A stretch of 64,000 nucleotides of DNA from positions 1 to 64,000 of the forward strand of contig NZ_CP082928.1 in assembly GCF_023517795.1 (NCBI RefSeq), written 5' to 3'. Position numbers and translations under genes: made by a program. This stretch comes from Pseudomonas fulva. GTDB taxonomy: Bacteria > Pseudomonadota > Gammaproteobacteria > Pseudomonadales > Pseudomonadaceae. The notes below the pieces were generated by a model. It saw only the letters and a list, made by a program, of their open reading frames with translations, was not told the DNA's origin and ran no database searches. Shown piece after piece: positions 19,437-27,250 of the stretch (position 1 is its first letter; each line of letters starts with the position of its first letter).

Positions 19437-20813
19437 ATGGCTAAGCCCTCAAGTTCACAAGCCAAGAAAGCCACTGCCAGCGGCTGGGTCGGTTCAGCGC
19501 TGGAGTACTACGATTTCTTCATCTACGCCCAAGCTGCCGCGCTGATCTTCCCGCAGATCTTCTTCCCCAGCACCGATCCGAAGATGGCCATCGTCGCCTC
19601 GCTGGCCACTTATGGCGTCGGTTACCTGGCCCGCCCGGTAGGCGCCTTCGTTCTCGGCCATTGGGGCGACACCCGTGGTCGCAAGAACGTGCTGCTGCTC
19701 TGCATGTTCCTGATGGGCATCTCCACCATGGCCGTGGGCCTGCTGCCGACCTACCACGACATCGGCTTCCTCGCTCCGGCCCTGCTGGTGGTGCTGCGTC
19801 TGATCCAGGGTTTTGCCGTGGCTGGCGAGATATCCGGCGCCAGCTCGATGATCCTCGAACATGCGCCGTTCGGACGACGAGGCTTCTACGCCAGCTTCAC
19901 ACTGCAAGGCGTGCAGGCCGGCCAGGTGCTTGCCGCCGCCGTGTTCCTGCCGCTGGCCTACTTCATGCCGACAGAAGCCTTCAACGACTGGGGCTGGCGG
20001 ATCCCGTTCCTGCTCAGCGCCTTCGTGCTGCTGGCGGGCTTCATCATCCGCCGTGAAGTCCACGAGACGCCGGCCTTCGTCAACGAAGAGAACAAGCAAA
20101 AGATCGCCAAGTCGCCGATCGCCGAAGCCTTCAGCACCAGCTGGCGGACCATGTTCCTGGTCATGGTCATGGCGCTGATGAACGTGATCCCGGTGGTGGC
20201 TACCATCTTCGGCGCCGCCTATGCCGTGCAACCGGCCTACGGAATCGGCTTCGACAAGAGCATCTACCTGTGGATTCCCGTAGTCGGCAACATCGTCGCG
20301 GTGCTGGTGATCCCCTTCGTGGGCAACCTCTCCGACAGGATCGGCCGTCGCCCGACCATGATTACCGGCGCGCTGGGCTCGGGCCTGCTGGCCTTCGGCT
20401 ACCTGTATGCGATCAGCATCAGCAACGTGCCGCTGGCGTTCATCATGTCGTTGCTGATGTGGGGCGTGGTCTACCAGGGCTACAACGCGGTGTTCCCAAG
20501 CTTCTATCCGGAGCTGTTCCAGACCCGTTATCGCGTCTCGGCCATGGCCATCGCCCAGAACATCGGCACCATGCTCACCGCCATGCTGCCCGCGGTGTTC
20601 GCCATGGTCGCGCCGCCCGGCTCGGACAACATCCCATGGCTGGTCGGCAGCCTGGCATTCGGCATCACCTGCCTGTGCGCCATCGCCGCCTTCATCGCGC
20701 CGGAAACCTACCGGATCCCGATGAGCGAACTGGGCAAGCCGGGCGCCAAGCCGATGGACAAGGCCGAGTACGACGCCGCCCGCCAGAACAGCGTGAACGA
20801 AGCCAGCCACTGA
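19437..20813 (+). CDS. MHS-family MFS transporter, probable quinate/shikimate or aromatic-acid carrier
   Basis: The 458-residue protein has about 12 membrane helices and clear metabolite:H+ symporter features: SALEYYDFFIYAQAAALIFPQIFF (part of helix 1), ARPVGAFVLGHWGDTRGRKNVLL, the RLIQGFAVAGEISGA motif, and WGWRIPFLLSAF. The fold matches E. coli ShiA (shikimate) and related carriers. The position beside quiC and the PcaR-type box in its promoter suggest uptake of shikimate, quinate, dehydroshikimate or protocatechuate. Of the paired ATG codons I prefer the one at 19437, 6 nt after GGAG; the other is at 19434. Confidence 0.85.
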   Translation: MAKPSSSQAKKATASGWVGSALEYYDFFIYAQAAALIFPQIFFPSTDPKMAIVASLATYGVGYLARPVGAFVLGHWGDTRGRKNVLLLCMFLMGISTMAVGLLPTYHDIGFLAPALLVVLRLIQGFAVAGEISGASSMILEHAPFGRRGFYASFTLQGVQAGQVLAAAVFLPLAYFMPTEAFNDWGWRIPFLLSAFVLLAGFIIRREVHETPAFVNEENKQKIAKSPIAEAFSTSWRTMFLVMVMALMNVIPVVATIFGAAYAVQPAYGIGFDKSIYLWIPVVGNIVAVLVIPFVGNLSDRIGRRPTMITGALGSGLLAFGYLYAISISNVPLAFIMSLLMWGVVYQGYNAVFPSFYPELFQTRYRVSAMAIAQNIGTMLTAMLPAVFAMVAPPGSDNIPWLVGSLAFGITCLCAIAAFIAPETYRIPMSELGKPGAKPMDKAEYDAARQNSVNEASH

Positions 20814-20829
20814 CCACCTGGCGTAAAAC

Positions 20830-20853
20830 AAGAAGGCCCTTTTGGGCCTTCTT
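20830..20853. terminator. Bidirectional terminator between MHS transporter and DMT permease
   Basis: AAGAAGGCCC/GGGCCTTCTT forms a 10-bp stem with a TTTT loop. The minus strand continues into TTGTTTTA, so it serves the convergent permease gene best. Confidence 0.8.
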
Positions 20854-20874
20854 GCATTCCAGCGGTGGCACCCT

Positions 20875-21756
20875 TCAGCGTTTCCGACGTTGCTGGTAGG
20901 CCGCCGCCAGCCCGCTGAGACAGATGATGGCGATGCCTACCTTGGCGCTCGCCTCAGGGTCGTGGCCGAAGATGATCAGCCCCAAGAGGCCGGCGAAGAC
21001 GATCTGGCAGTAGCCGAACGGTGCCAGCAGTGCCGGCGCGGCATGGCGGAAGGCCTTGGTCAGCAGCAGATGGGCGAACATGCCGCACGCGCCGAGGGCC
21101 AGCATCAGCGGCAAATGGTGCCACTGCGGCAACTGCCAGAAGAACGGCACCAGACAACTCATCAGCAAGGTATTGAGCAGGCCGGTGAAGAAGTTGCTGG
21201 TGGTCGGCGTGTCGTACTGGCTGAGCAGGCGCGTGAGTATCTGGTAGGCGGCGAAGCAGCTCGCCGAACAGAGCGGCAGCAGCACGGCCGGGGTGAACAG
21301 ATCGCCGCCCGGATGCACGATGATCAGCACCCCCACGAAGCCGACCAGCACCGCGGCCCACTGCCCGCGACTGACATGCTCCTTGAGCAAGGGCACCGAC
21401 AGCGCGGTGACCAGCAGCGGGGCCAGGAAGTTGACCGCCGTGGCCTCGGCCAGCGGGATGTACAAGAGGCCGGTGGTGAAGAACAGGCTGCAGCCCAGCA
21501 GGCAGATCGCCCGCAGCGCCTGCAGCCCCGGCCGCTTGCTGCGCAGCACGCGTAGGCCCGACTGGGGCAGGAAGATGCCGGCCATCAACAACGTATGCAC
21601 CACGTAGCGGGCCCATACCACCATGATCACCGGGTAGAAGCCGGACAGGTACTTGGACAGCGCGTCATGGCTGGCGAACAGGAAGGTCGCCAGCACCACC
21701 AGGGCGATGCCCTTCAGGGGATGGTTGACGCCTGACAGCGAACTCGGGGTGCTCAT
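20875..21756 (-). CDS. DMT-family (EamA) permease
   Basis: The product has 293 residues and ten predicted helices in two EamA repeats; the first begins LKGIALVVLATFLFASHDALSKYL and the second around residue 150 (LFTPAVLLPLCSASCFAAYQI). EamA proteins are exporters or importers of small metabolites; the substrate cannot be predicted. The promoter side (21781-21805) carries partial copies of the island's two regulatory motifs: ATTATCG (21781-21787) and ACTAACTA (21795-21802). That makes co-regulation with the quinate/shikimate genes plausible. Confidence 0.8.
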   Translation of the reverse strand: MSTPSSLSGVNHPLKGIALVVLATFLFASHDALSKYLSGFYPVIMVVWARYVVHTLLMAGIFLPQSGLRVLRSKRPGLQALRAICLLGCSLFFTTGLLYIPLAEATAVNFLAPLLVTALSVPLLKEHVSRGQWAAVLVGFVGVLIIVHPGGDLFTPAVLLPLCSASCFAAYQILTRLLSQYDTPTTSNFFTGLLNTLLMSCLVPFFWQLPQWHHLPLMLALGACGMFAHLLLTKAFRHAAPALLAPFGYCQIVFAGLLGLIIFGHDPEASAKVGIAIICLSGLAAAYQQRRKR

Positions 21757-21840
21757 GGGGATTCTCGTGATGCAGACGTCATTATCGGTAGCAAACTAAC
21801 TATCTAGAGGTTCCACTGCCATCGCGGATGCAGGTAGGGC

Positions 21841-22662
21841 TCATGCCGACGGCTCGAGGCGTTCCAGCAATGCCCGGGTCTTGTCGATGGCCAACTGCGC
21901 CCGCCGTGCCGGATCCGCCACCTGCCGGTTGGGCACTTCCAGACTCAACGGAACATTGGCCGGTAGACAGCGCAACAGCCCCATCAAGTCACAATCGCCA
22001 TCACCGGGGAAGCGCCGTTCGTGGCGTGCCTGGCGCAAAATCTCCGTCATGTCGTCCGGTCGCGGCCCGGCCACATCGCACAGTTGGGCATAACGCAGCC
22101 ATGATGGTTCCACCTGCTGCAGCGCGTCTAGACGTGAACCCGAACGGTCGAAATGAAAGGCATCGACCAGCACGCCGCCGTTGGCACGCCCGGCCTGACC
22201 CACGATACGCACCGCCTGTGAAAGGTCGGCAACGTTGGTCCAGGGCATGAACTCCAGGTGTGGGCGCAAGCCGTACGCCATGGCGCGGTCGCACAATTCG
22301 GCGAAGTTGTCGGTTAGCCGTGCTTCGTCCGGGTCGTTGCCGGCGACCAGCACCTTGCTGGCACCGAACTCGGCACCAACCTCCAGCACGGCCTCGAAGT
22401 CGCTGCAGCACGTTTCGGGCTTGAGCCGCAGGATCTCGACGTCGAGCACGCCAATGCCGGTGTCGCGCAGGCGCTTGAGCGTCTGCCGGCGCAGGTCCGG
22501 GTCGGCCACCAGCGCGAAGTGATGCTCCTCCTCGGTTGCGGGAATCAGGCGCAGGCCGACATGGCTGTAGCCGCTGCGAGCCGCCACCTCGACCATCTGT
22601 GGCGGTGACAGCTCCAGCACCGTGAGGCTGGCCAGGGAAATCAGGCGTTCGTGGGTGTGCAT
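21841..22662 (-). CDS. Sugar-phosphate isomerase/epimerase family TIM-barrel protein
   Basis: The 273-residue protein belongs to the xylose-isomerase-like AP endonuclease 2 family: SLASLTVLELSPPQMVEVAARSGYSHVGLRL in part, then KVLVAGNDPDEARL, LRPHLEFMPWT, GVLVDAFHFDRSG, AQLCDVAGPRP, RRFPGDGDCDL, and PLSLEVPN. The Glu, Asp-His, Gln/Cys-Asp and Glu positions expected for the metal site are present. It is the same fold as the N-terminal half of QuiC, without the HPPD part. GGAGAGAAG precedes the ATG at 22662. It follows the Gfo/Idh gene by 41 nt, and the pair may dehydrogenate and then isomerise or dehydrate a cyclitol-like substrate (inference). Confidence 0.82.
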   Translation of the reverse strand: MHTHERLISLASLTVLELSPPQMVEVAARSGYSHVGLRLIPATEEEHHFALVADPDLRRQTLKRLRDTGIGVLDVEILRLKPETCCSDFEAVLEVGAEFGASKVLVAGNDPDEARLTDNFAELCDRAMAYGLRPHLEFMPWTNVADLSQAVRIVGQAGRANGGVLVDAFHFDRSGSRLDALQQVEPSWLRYAQLCDVAGPRPDDMTEILRQARHERRFPGDGDCDLMGLLRCLPANVPLSLEVPNRQVADPARRAQLAIDKTRALLERLEPSA

Positions 22663-22703
22663 CGATCTTCTCTCCGGGCCATGGCCCGCGAATGGACGTT
22701 GGC

Positions 22704-23750
22704 TCAGATGGGTTCGGGTACGGTGCTGCAGCCCTGCTCGGCGGCGCGGCAAATGGCGTCATACAGTGCCAGGGTACGCCCGGCATCGACCGCGCTGACC
22801 AGCGGCTGGGCATTGCCCCTGGCAACCTCGATGAAATGCCTGAGTTGCAACAAAAGCGCAGGAGCGGCCTCGTGCGGTTGCGCCGAGCTGTGCAACGGCT
22901 CGTGCCAGCCTGCACCTGGCGCGGCGTACGACCAGTAGCGCAATTGCGGGATGCTCAGCGAACCGGCGGTGCCGGCCAGCAGGTAACAGGGCTGATCAGC
23001 CTGCCTCGGGTACAGCGGATTTTCCCCGGCGCTCAGCTCCCAGCTCCAGGGGGCGGCCACCGCGTCGGAGCCGGTCAGGCTCCCCAGGGCGCCGTTGGCG
23101 AAACGCAGGATGATCGCTGCGCTGTCTTCGTTGGCGAGGCCGCGCACCGCACGGCTGGTAAGCGCCTGAACCTGCTCCACCTCGCCACACAGGTAACGCA
23201 GCAGATCCAGATCATGGATCAGGTTGGTCAGCAGCATGCCCGCCCCCGGCTCGCGCCGCCAAGGCACCTGGTAATAACTGTCCGGCTTCTGCAGTTGCCA
23301 GAGCGCCGTCACCGTGGTGAGCCGGCCCAACGCACCCTGGCACATCAACTCCCGCGCCTTGCCGATCAGCGGATTATGGCGACGGTGATGGCCGACCAAT
23401 ATCGGCACGCCGCTACGTTCGACTGCCGCCACCAGCTCGCGTACTTCCAGAAGGTTCACGCCGACCGGTTTCTCGAGCAACGCCGGCAGGCCGGCCTCGA
23501 TACAACGCACCGCGGTGGGTACGTGGGCAACGTTGGGGTTGGCGACGATCACCGCCTGCGCCAGGCCGCTGTCGAGCAGCCCCTGCAGCTCGTCGAAACA
23601 GGGGACGCCCTGTTCGCTGGCCAACTGGCAGGCTTGCTCGGAGGGATCGACGATGGCGCTCAGAGTGGCTTCTGGCAGCTCGGGCAGATAGCGGAGGTGT
23701 TGGCGGCCCATGATGCCGGCACCGACCAGGGCGATTCGTAGGGGGGTCAA
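22704..23750 (-). CDS. Gfo/Idh/MocA-family oxidoreductase
   Basis: The product has 348 residues. Its NAD-binding Rossmann domain begins at once (ALVGAGIMGRQH, glycines 10, 12 and 15), the family EKPV motif is at 93-96, and the catalytic region has LLTNLIHDLDLLRYLCGEV. Members oxidise a hydroxyl of sugars, inositols or related cyclitols. The likely start is a TTG at 23750 with AAGGA about 9 nt upstream; a longer start is not supported. It heads a two-gene unit with the isomerase-like gene, and its promoter has an IclR-type box. Quinate and shikimate are cyclitol-like, so a side branch of their catabolism is a reasonable guess only. Confidence 0.85.
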   Translation of the reverse strand: MTPLRIALVGAGIMGRQHLRYLPELPEATLSAIVDPSEQACQLASEQGVPCFDELQGLLDSGLAQAVIVANPNVAHVPTAVRCIEAGLPALLEKPVGVNLLEVRELVAAVERSGVPILVGHHRRHNPLIGKARELMCQGALGRLTTVTALWQLQKPDSYYQVPWRREPGAGMLLTNLIHDLDLLRYLCGEVEQVQALTSRAVRGLANEDSAAIILRFANGALGSLTGSDAVAAPWSWELSAGENPLYPRQADQPCYLLAGTAGSLSIPQLRYWSYAAPGAGWHEPLHSSAQPHEAAPALLLQLRHFIEVARGNAQPLVSAVDAGRTLALYDAICRAAEQGCSTVPEPI

Positions 23751-23797
23751 GACTCGAGTCCTTTTCTGATTGTCGTAGGCACGTGGCGCCTGACAAC

Positions 23798-23827
23798 AAT
23801 CTAGAACCCGGTTCCATATTTAATCAA
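23798..23827 (-). promoter_or_regulatory. Candidate promoter of the Gfo/Idh operon
   Basis: Minus strand: TTGATT (23822-23827), 18-nt spacer, TAGATT (23798-23803). The IclR-type box at 23845-23859 lies 17 nt upstream of the -35, an activator position. Confidence 0.45.
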
Positions 23828-23844
23828 TAGCGTTCCCGACCCTC

Positions 23845-23859
23845 GGGCGTTAATCGAAC
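23845..23859 (-). promoter_or_regulatory. IclR/PcaR-like box upstream of Gfo/Idh operon
   Basis: The plus strand reads GGGCGTTAATCGAAC, matching 12 of 15 positions of GTGCGATTATCGAAC. Confidence 0.4.
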
Positions 23860-23871
23860 GCTATCGGCCGG

Positions 23872-24645
23872 TCAGACGAACAGATCAGAAGCCTGGCTCG
23901 CCGATGACAGCTCGGCAGCCGCTTCCAACAACAGTGGTGCAAGCTGCTCCATGCGCTCGGCCGGCATGCGCGCGCTGGGGCCGGCAATGCTCAGCACACC
24001 GATCACTCCGCCCTGTTGTGGATGGCTGACCACCGCCGCCAGTGCACAGGTACCCAGCGAGGAGGTTTCCACCACCGTTGCATAGCCGCGCTCGCGGGCA
24101 CGCTGCAGATAACCGAGCAGCGCCTGATCATCATGGGGCGCGTTGGGGCCGAACTCGCTGTCGTCGGCAATTTGCTGACGCGCCACCAGTGCCAGTGCCT
24201 CGGCATCCGTCAGGCTGGCCAGCCAGGCATGGCCGGATGCGGTATAGCGCAGCGGCGCGTCACGGCCCATGTCCGGGTCGTAGCGCAAGCCGGAGCGTGC
24301 GCCCTGGGACTTGGCGATCCAGGTCTGTCGCTCGCCTTCGATCACCCCCAGGCGCACCAGTTCGGCGCTTTGCCGCGCCAGGCGATCGAGGATCGGCTGC
24401 ACGATATCCGCGCCACTGCCGGCCAGGTAACGAAAGCCCAGGGCGACCAGCTTGGTCGACAAGCTATAGCGGCTGGTCTCGGCGTCCTGCCGCACGTACC
24501 CCAGGCGCACCAGTTCGGCGAGCATGCGGTGGGTGGCGCTCTTGGGAATCTGCAGTTGCTCGGCCAACGTCTGCATCGGTACGTCGCCGGCGCCTGCCAG
24601 GCTTTCCAGCAGGTTCAATGCCCGTTCAATCTGGCTCCCGGCCAT
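23872..24645 (-). CDS. IclR-family transcriptional regulator
   Basis: The 257-residue protein has an N-terminal winged helix (residues about 5-65: IERALNLLESLAGA, then TLAEQLQIPKSATHRMLAELVRLGYV in part) and a C-terminal GAF-like IclR effector domain with RYTASGHAWLASL, RERGYATVVETSSLG and GVIGVLSIAGPSARM. IclR proteins of the Pca/Pob group bind 15-bp boxes like those at 14722, 19062, 23845 and 24815, often as activators. It lies between the Gfo/Idh operon on the same strand and the divergent tct operon, so both are natural targets. The inducer is unknown. Confidence 0.9.
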   Translation of the reverse strand: MAGSQIERALNLLESLAGAGDVPMQTLAEQLQIPKSATHRMLAELVRLGYVRQDAETSRYSLSTKLVALGFRYLAGSGADIVQPILDRLARQSAELVRLGVIEGERQTWIAKSQGARSGLRYDPDMGRDAPLRYTASGHAWLASLTDAEALALVARQQIADDSEFGPNAPHDDQALLGYLQRARERGYATVVETSSLGTCALAAVVSHPQQGGVIGVLSIAGPSARMPAERMEQLAPLLLEAAAELSSASQASDLFV

Positions 24646-24794
24646 GGTTCTGCCCTCGAAGGATTTGCCGCGATTCTAAAGACCCGCAGGTGTCGGCGGA
24701 ACCGCCACATTCTGAAATCATCGCAGCGCCTGCAGGGGGTCATGGCGGCTTGGCTGCGCAGTGGGCATAAGGCCATAATCCTGACCGGTTATTT

Positions 24795-24812
24795 GTACTA
24801 ACTGGTTCGTTC
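24795..24812 (+). promoter_or_regulatory. Shared operator C (tct promoter)
   Basis: GTACTAACTGGTTCGTTC contains, on the minus strand, the core AACCAGTTAGTA (24796-24807), identical to that at operator A. It lies 36 nt upstream of the -35. Confidence 0.6.
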
Positions 24813-24831
24813 TTGTTCGGTTACCGAACAA
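24813..24831 (+). promoter_or_regulatory. IclR-type inverted repeat in tct promoter
   Basis: TTGTTCGGTTACCGAACAA is a perfect 9-bp inverted repeat around one T. Its central 15 nt match 11 of 15 positions of the PcaR-type consensus. It abuts operator C. Confidence 0.55.
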
Positions 24832-24847
24832 CAACCGATCCAGCGAA

Positions 24848-24876
24848 TTGAAATGGCCACTACCAGCGCACAGTAT
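24848..24876 (+). promoter_or_regulatory. Candidate sigma70 promoter of tct operon
   Basis: TTGAAA (24848-24853), a 17-nt spacer, then CAGTAT (24871-24876). Both regulatory sites lie upstream of the -35, which suits activation. Confidence 0.5.
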
Positions 24877-24962
24877 TCCCAGCACCTGCGTGAGACACGC
24901 CGGCTCTGCCAGCGCTGCACACGACAACATGCCGCACCCATAAATATAAGAAGGTCACTCCC

Positions 24963-25148
24963 ATGCCACAGCTCGACACTGTGTTCACCCGCGCTCGACA
25001 GATCAGTCTCAGCGCCCTCCGCGCCCTGGCCATCACGCACAGCGACAACGCCTCGTCCTTCGCCCCGGCGACCATTGACCTGCTCATGGTGCCAACATCC
25101 CCGGGCCCCACCCGTGCCCAGGATCGCCAATCTGGCGCACGCGCCTGA
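24963..25148 (+). CDS. Possible small leader ORF before tctB
   Basis: A 61-codon frame (MPQLDTVFTRAR...) has a purine-rich AGAAGG about 10 nt upstream and lies wholly in the tct leader. It resembles no family I know. The composition (Ser/Ala/Thr/Arg-rich) could equally come from non-coding GC-rich DNA. Confidence 0.2.
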   Translation: MPQLDTVFTRARQISLSALRALAITHSDNASSFAPATIDLLMVPTSPGPTRAQDRQSGARA

Positions 25149-25195
25149 CCCGTTTTTAGCAACGAGGGCAGCATGGACTGCTTCAGGAGTGAATG

Positions 25196-25663
25196 ATGAG
25201 CACATCGAAAAAAGTGCCGGTGGGCGAACCCACCTTCTGCGTTCTGCTGGTGATCTTCAGCCTTGCCGTGCTGTACCAGGCCTACCTGATTTCCGGGTTC
25301 TCCTCGATCAGCTCGCCTGGCGCCTTTCCCCTTGGCGTCGCTGCCGTGCTGCTGATCGCCGCCCTGCGAGTGCTCTGGGAACTGCGCGGCAAACCGACTC
25401 ACGGCGAAGGCTGGGCAGCCTCGGCCAAACGCTTCAGCCATGAACACTTCCCGCGCCATATCGTGGTCTTCACCCTGCTGTCGATGGCCTACCTGGCCGT
25501 AATCCAGTGGGCGAGCTTCTACATCAGCACCTTCGCCTTCCTGGTGCTCGCCATCGTCTACCTGCGGCGCGGCAAGGTGCTTTCAGCCCTGGTGGCCAGC
25601 GGCATTTCGGTACTGGTCATCTACCTGCTGTTCACCCTGGCGTTCAGCGTCTACCTGCCCTGA
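25196..25663 (+). CDS. tctB: Tripartite tricarboxylate transporter small membrane subunit TctB
   Basis: The 155-residue protein has four membrane helices with the TctB layout: PTFCVLLVIFSLAVLYQAYLI, then SSPGAFPLGVAAVLLI, and two C-terminal helices (WASFYISTFAFLVLAIVYL and SALVASGISVLVIYLLFTLAF). Together with TctA and TctC it forms a secondary carrier for carboxylates. I prefer the ATG at 25196 because AGGAG (25185-25189) is 6 nt upstream; a second ATG is at 25193. The order here is B-A-C, and all genes follow closely. Confidence 0.88.
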   Translation: MSTSKKVPVGEPTFCVLLVIFSLAVLYQAYLISGFSSISSPGAFPLGVAAVLLIAALRVLWELRGKPTHGEGWAASAKRFSHEHFPRHIVVFTLLSMAYLAVIQWASFYISTFAFLVLAIVYLRRGKVLSALVASGISVLVIYLLFTLAFSVYLP

Positions 25664-25675
25664 GACGAGACTCCC

Positions 25676-27190
25676 ATGAGCGATACCTTTTCCTACCTGC
25701 TGATGGCCTGGATGGACCCCAACCTGCTGATGCTGACGGCGCTCGGCACCTTTGCCGGCATCTACATCGGCGCCATTCCCGGCCTGTCGGTGACCATGGC
25801 GGTGTCCATCCTGGTCTCGTTCACCTTCTCCTGGGACGTCAACGACGCCCTGGCGCTGATCGTCGGCATCTTCATCGGCGGCGTGTACGGTGGCGCCCGT
25901 AGCGCCATCCTGTTGAACATCCCCGGCGGCCCCTCCTCGGTGGCCACCTCCTTCGACGGCTACCCGCTGGCCAAGCGTGGCGAGGCCGGCCAGGCCATTG
26001 GCCTGAGTACCGTGATGTCGGTGATCGGCGGGCTGATCGGCACCGTCGTGCTGGCCTTGGCGGCGCCGATACTCGGCGACCTGGCGCTGAAATTCGCGCC
26101 TCGCGACTACTTCCTGATCGCCGCCATCGGCCTGATGCTGGTCGGCAGCCTCGCCGAAGGCAGCCTGGCCAAGGGCATCTTCGCCGTCGCCCTGGGCGCC
26201 ATCATCGGCATGGTCGGCATGGACCCGGTTACCGCCGAGGGGCGCTCCACCATGGGCCAGATGGAGCTGATGGGCGGCATCCATTACGTGGTGGTGATGA
26301 TCGGCCTGTTCGGCGTCGCCGAAGCGCTCTTCCAGCTGCACAACCTCAGCACCCAGGCGGTCAAGCAGAAGGTCGACAAGATCATTCCCTCGGTGGCGAT
26401 GGTGCTCAAGTTCCTGCCGCTGTCGCTGCGCACCTCGATCATCGGCGTGCTGGTCGGCGTATTGCCCGGCGTCGGTGGCGAGATCGCCGCCCTGCTCGCC
26501 TACGACCATGCCAAGCGCACGGTCAAGAACCCGACCAGCCCGTTCGGTGAAGGTGCCTACGAGGGCCTGGTGGCACCAGAAACCGCCAACAGCGCCGCCG
26601 TCGGCAGCGCCTACGTGCCGATGCTGACCCTGGGCATGCCCGGCGATGCGGTCACCGCGGTGATCATCGGCGCCCTGGTCATCCATGGCCTCAACCCCGG
26701 CCCGATGCTGATGGTCGAGAACCCGCACATCTTCTGGTTCACCGTCGGCAACCTGGCGCTGGCCAACATCTTCCTGCTGATCTTCGGGCTGATGGGCATC
26801 AAGCTGTTCGCCAAGGTCGTCGAGCTGCCCAAGGCCGTGCTGATCCCGCTGATCCTGGTGCTCTGCACCGTCGGCTCCTACTCGCTGAACAGCAGCATGA
26901 CCGAGGTGTACTGGATGCTCGGTTTCGGCCTGCTCGGCTATTTCCTCAAGGCGTTCGGCTTCCAGATGGGGCCGATCATCCTCGGTGTGATTCTCGGCCC
27001 GTTGATGGACAGCTCCTACCGCCAGGCCATGGCCTCGGTCGGCGACAACCCCGTCGAGTTGCTCGGCGAGATGGTCAGCAGCCCGCTGTCGCTGATTCTC
27101 ACCAGCGCCCTGGTGCTGGTGCTGCTGAGCAACACGCCGCTGTTCGGCTGGCTGAAACGCAAGCGCAAGGCCGCCTCGGTTCAACCTTGA
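25676..27190 (+). CDS. tctA: Tripartite tricarboxylate transporter large permease TctA
   Basis: This 504-residue inner-membrane protein has about twelve helices and the two TctA signature loops: GVYGGARSAILLNIPGGPSSVATSFDGYPLAKRG (in part NIPGGPSSVATSFDGYP) and GVLPGVGGEIAALLAYDHAKR. Length is normal for the family. It is the channel-forming part of the carrier and starts 12 nt after tctB. TctA systems have been shown or inferred to move citrate, terephthalate and other carboxylates; here the neighbourhood suggests an alicyclic or aromatic acid. Confidence 0.95.
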   Translation: MSDTFSYLLMAWMDPNLLMLTALGTFAGIYIGAIPGLSVTMAVSILVSFTFSWDVNDALALIVGIFIGGVYGGARSAILLNIPGGPSSVATSFDGYPLAKRGEAGQAIGLSTVMSVIGGLIGTVVLALAAPILGDLALKFAPRDYFLIAAIGLMLVGSLAEGSLAKGIFAVALGAIIGMVGMDPVTAEGRSTMGQMELMGGIHYVVVMIGLFGVAEALFQLHNLSTQAVKQKVDKIIPSVAMVLKFLPLSLRTSIIGVLVGVLPGVGGEIAALLAYDHAKRTVKNPTSPFGEGAYEGLVAPETANSAAVGSAYVPMLTLGMPGDAVTAVIIGALVIHGLNPGPMLMVENPHIFWFTVGNLALANIFLLIFGLMGIKLFAKVVELPKAVLIPLILVLCTVGSYSLNSSMTEVYWMLGFGLLGYFLKAFGFQMGPIILGVILGPLMDSSYRQAMASVGDNPVELLGEMVSSPLSLILTSALVLVLLSNTPLFGWLKRKRKAASVQP

Positions 27191-27225
27191 TACACCGCGT
27201 CACGCATGCCCGGAAACGGATAGAT

Positions 27226-27233
27226 AACAACAA
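27226..27233 (+). promoter_or_regulatory. Hfq/Crc catabolite-repression motif at tctC
   Basis: AACAACAA fits AANAANAA and precedes the tctC ribosome-binding site (GGAG, 27239-27242). Confidence 0.5.
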
Positions 27234-27250
27234 CCGATGGAGTCTCCAAC

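Larger units (their letters stand above)
24646..25195. other. Control region and long leader between iclR gene and tct operon
   Basis: This 550-nt stretch holds shared operator C (24795-24812), a 9-bp inverted repeat (24813-24831), a good promoter (24848-24876) and a leader of about 310 nt before tctB. An open frame of 61 codons, 24963-25148, starts MPQLDTVFTRARQ after an AAGG sequence; I cannot say whether it is translated. Confidence 0.6.
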
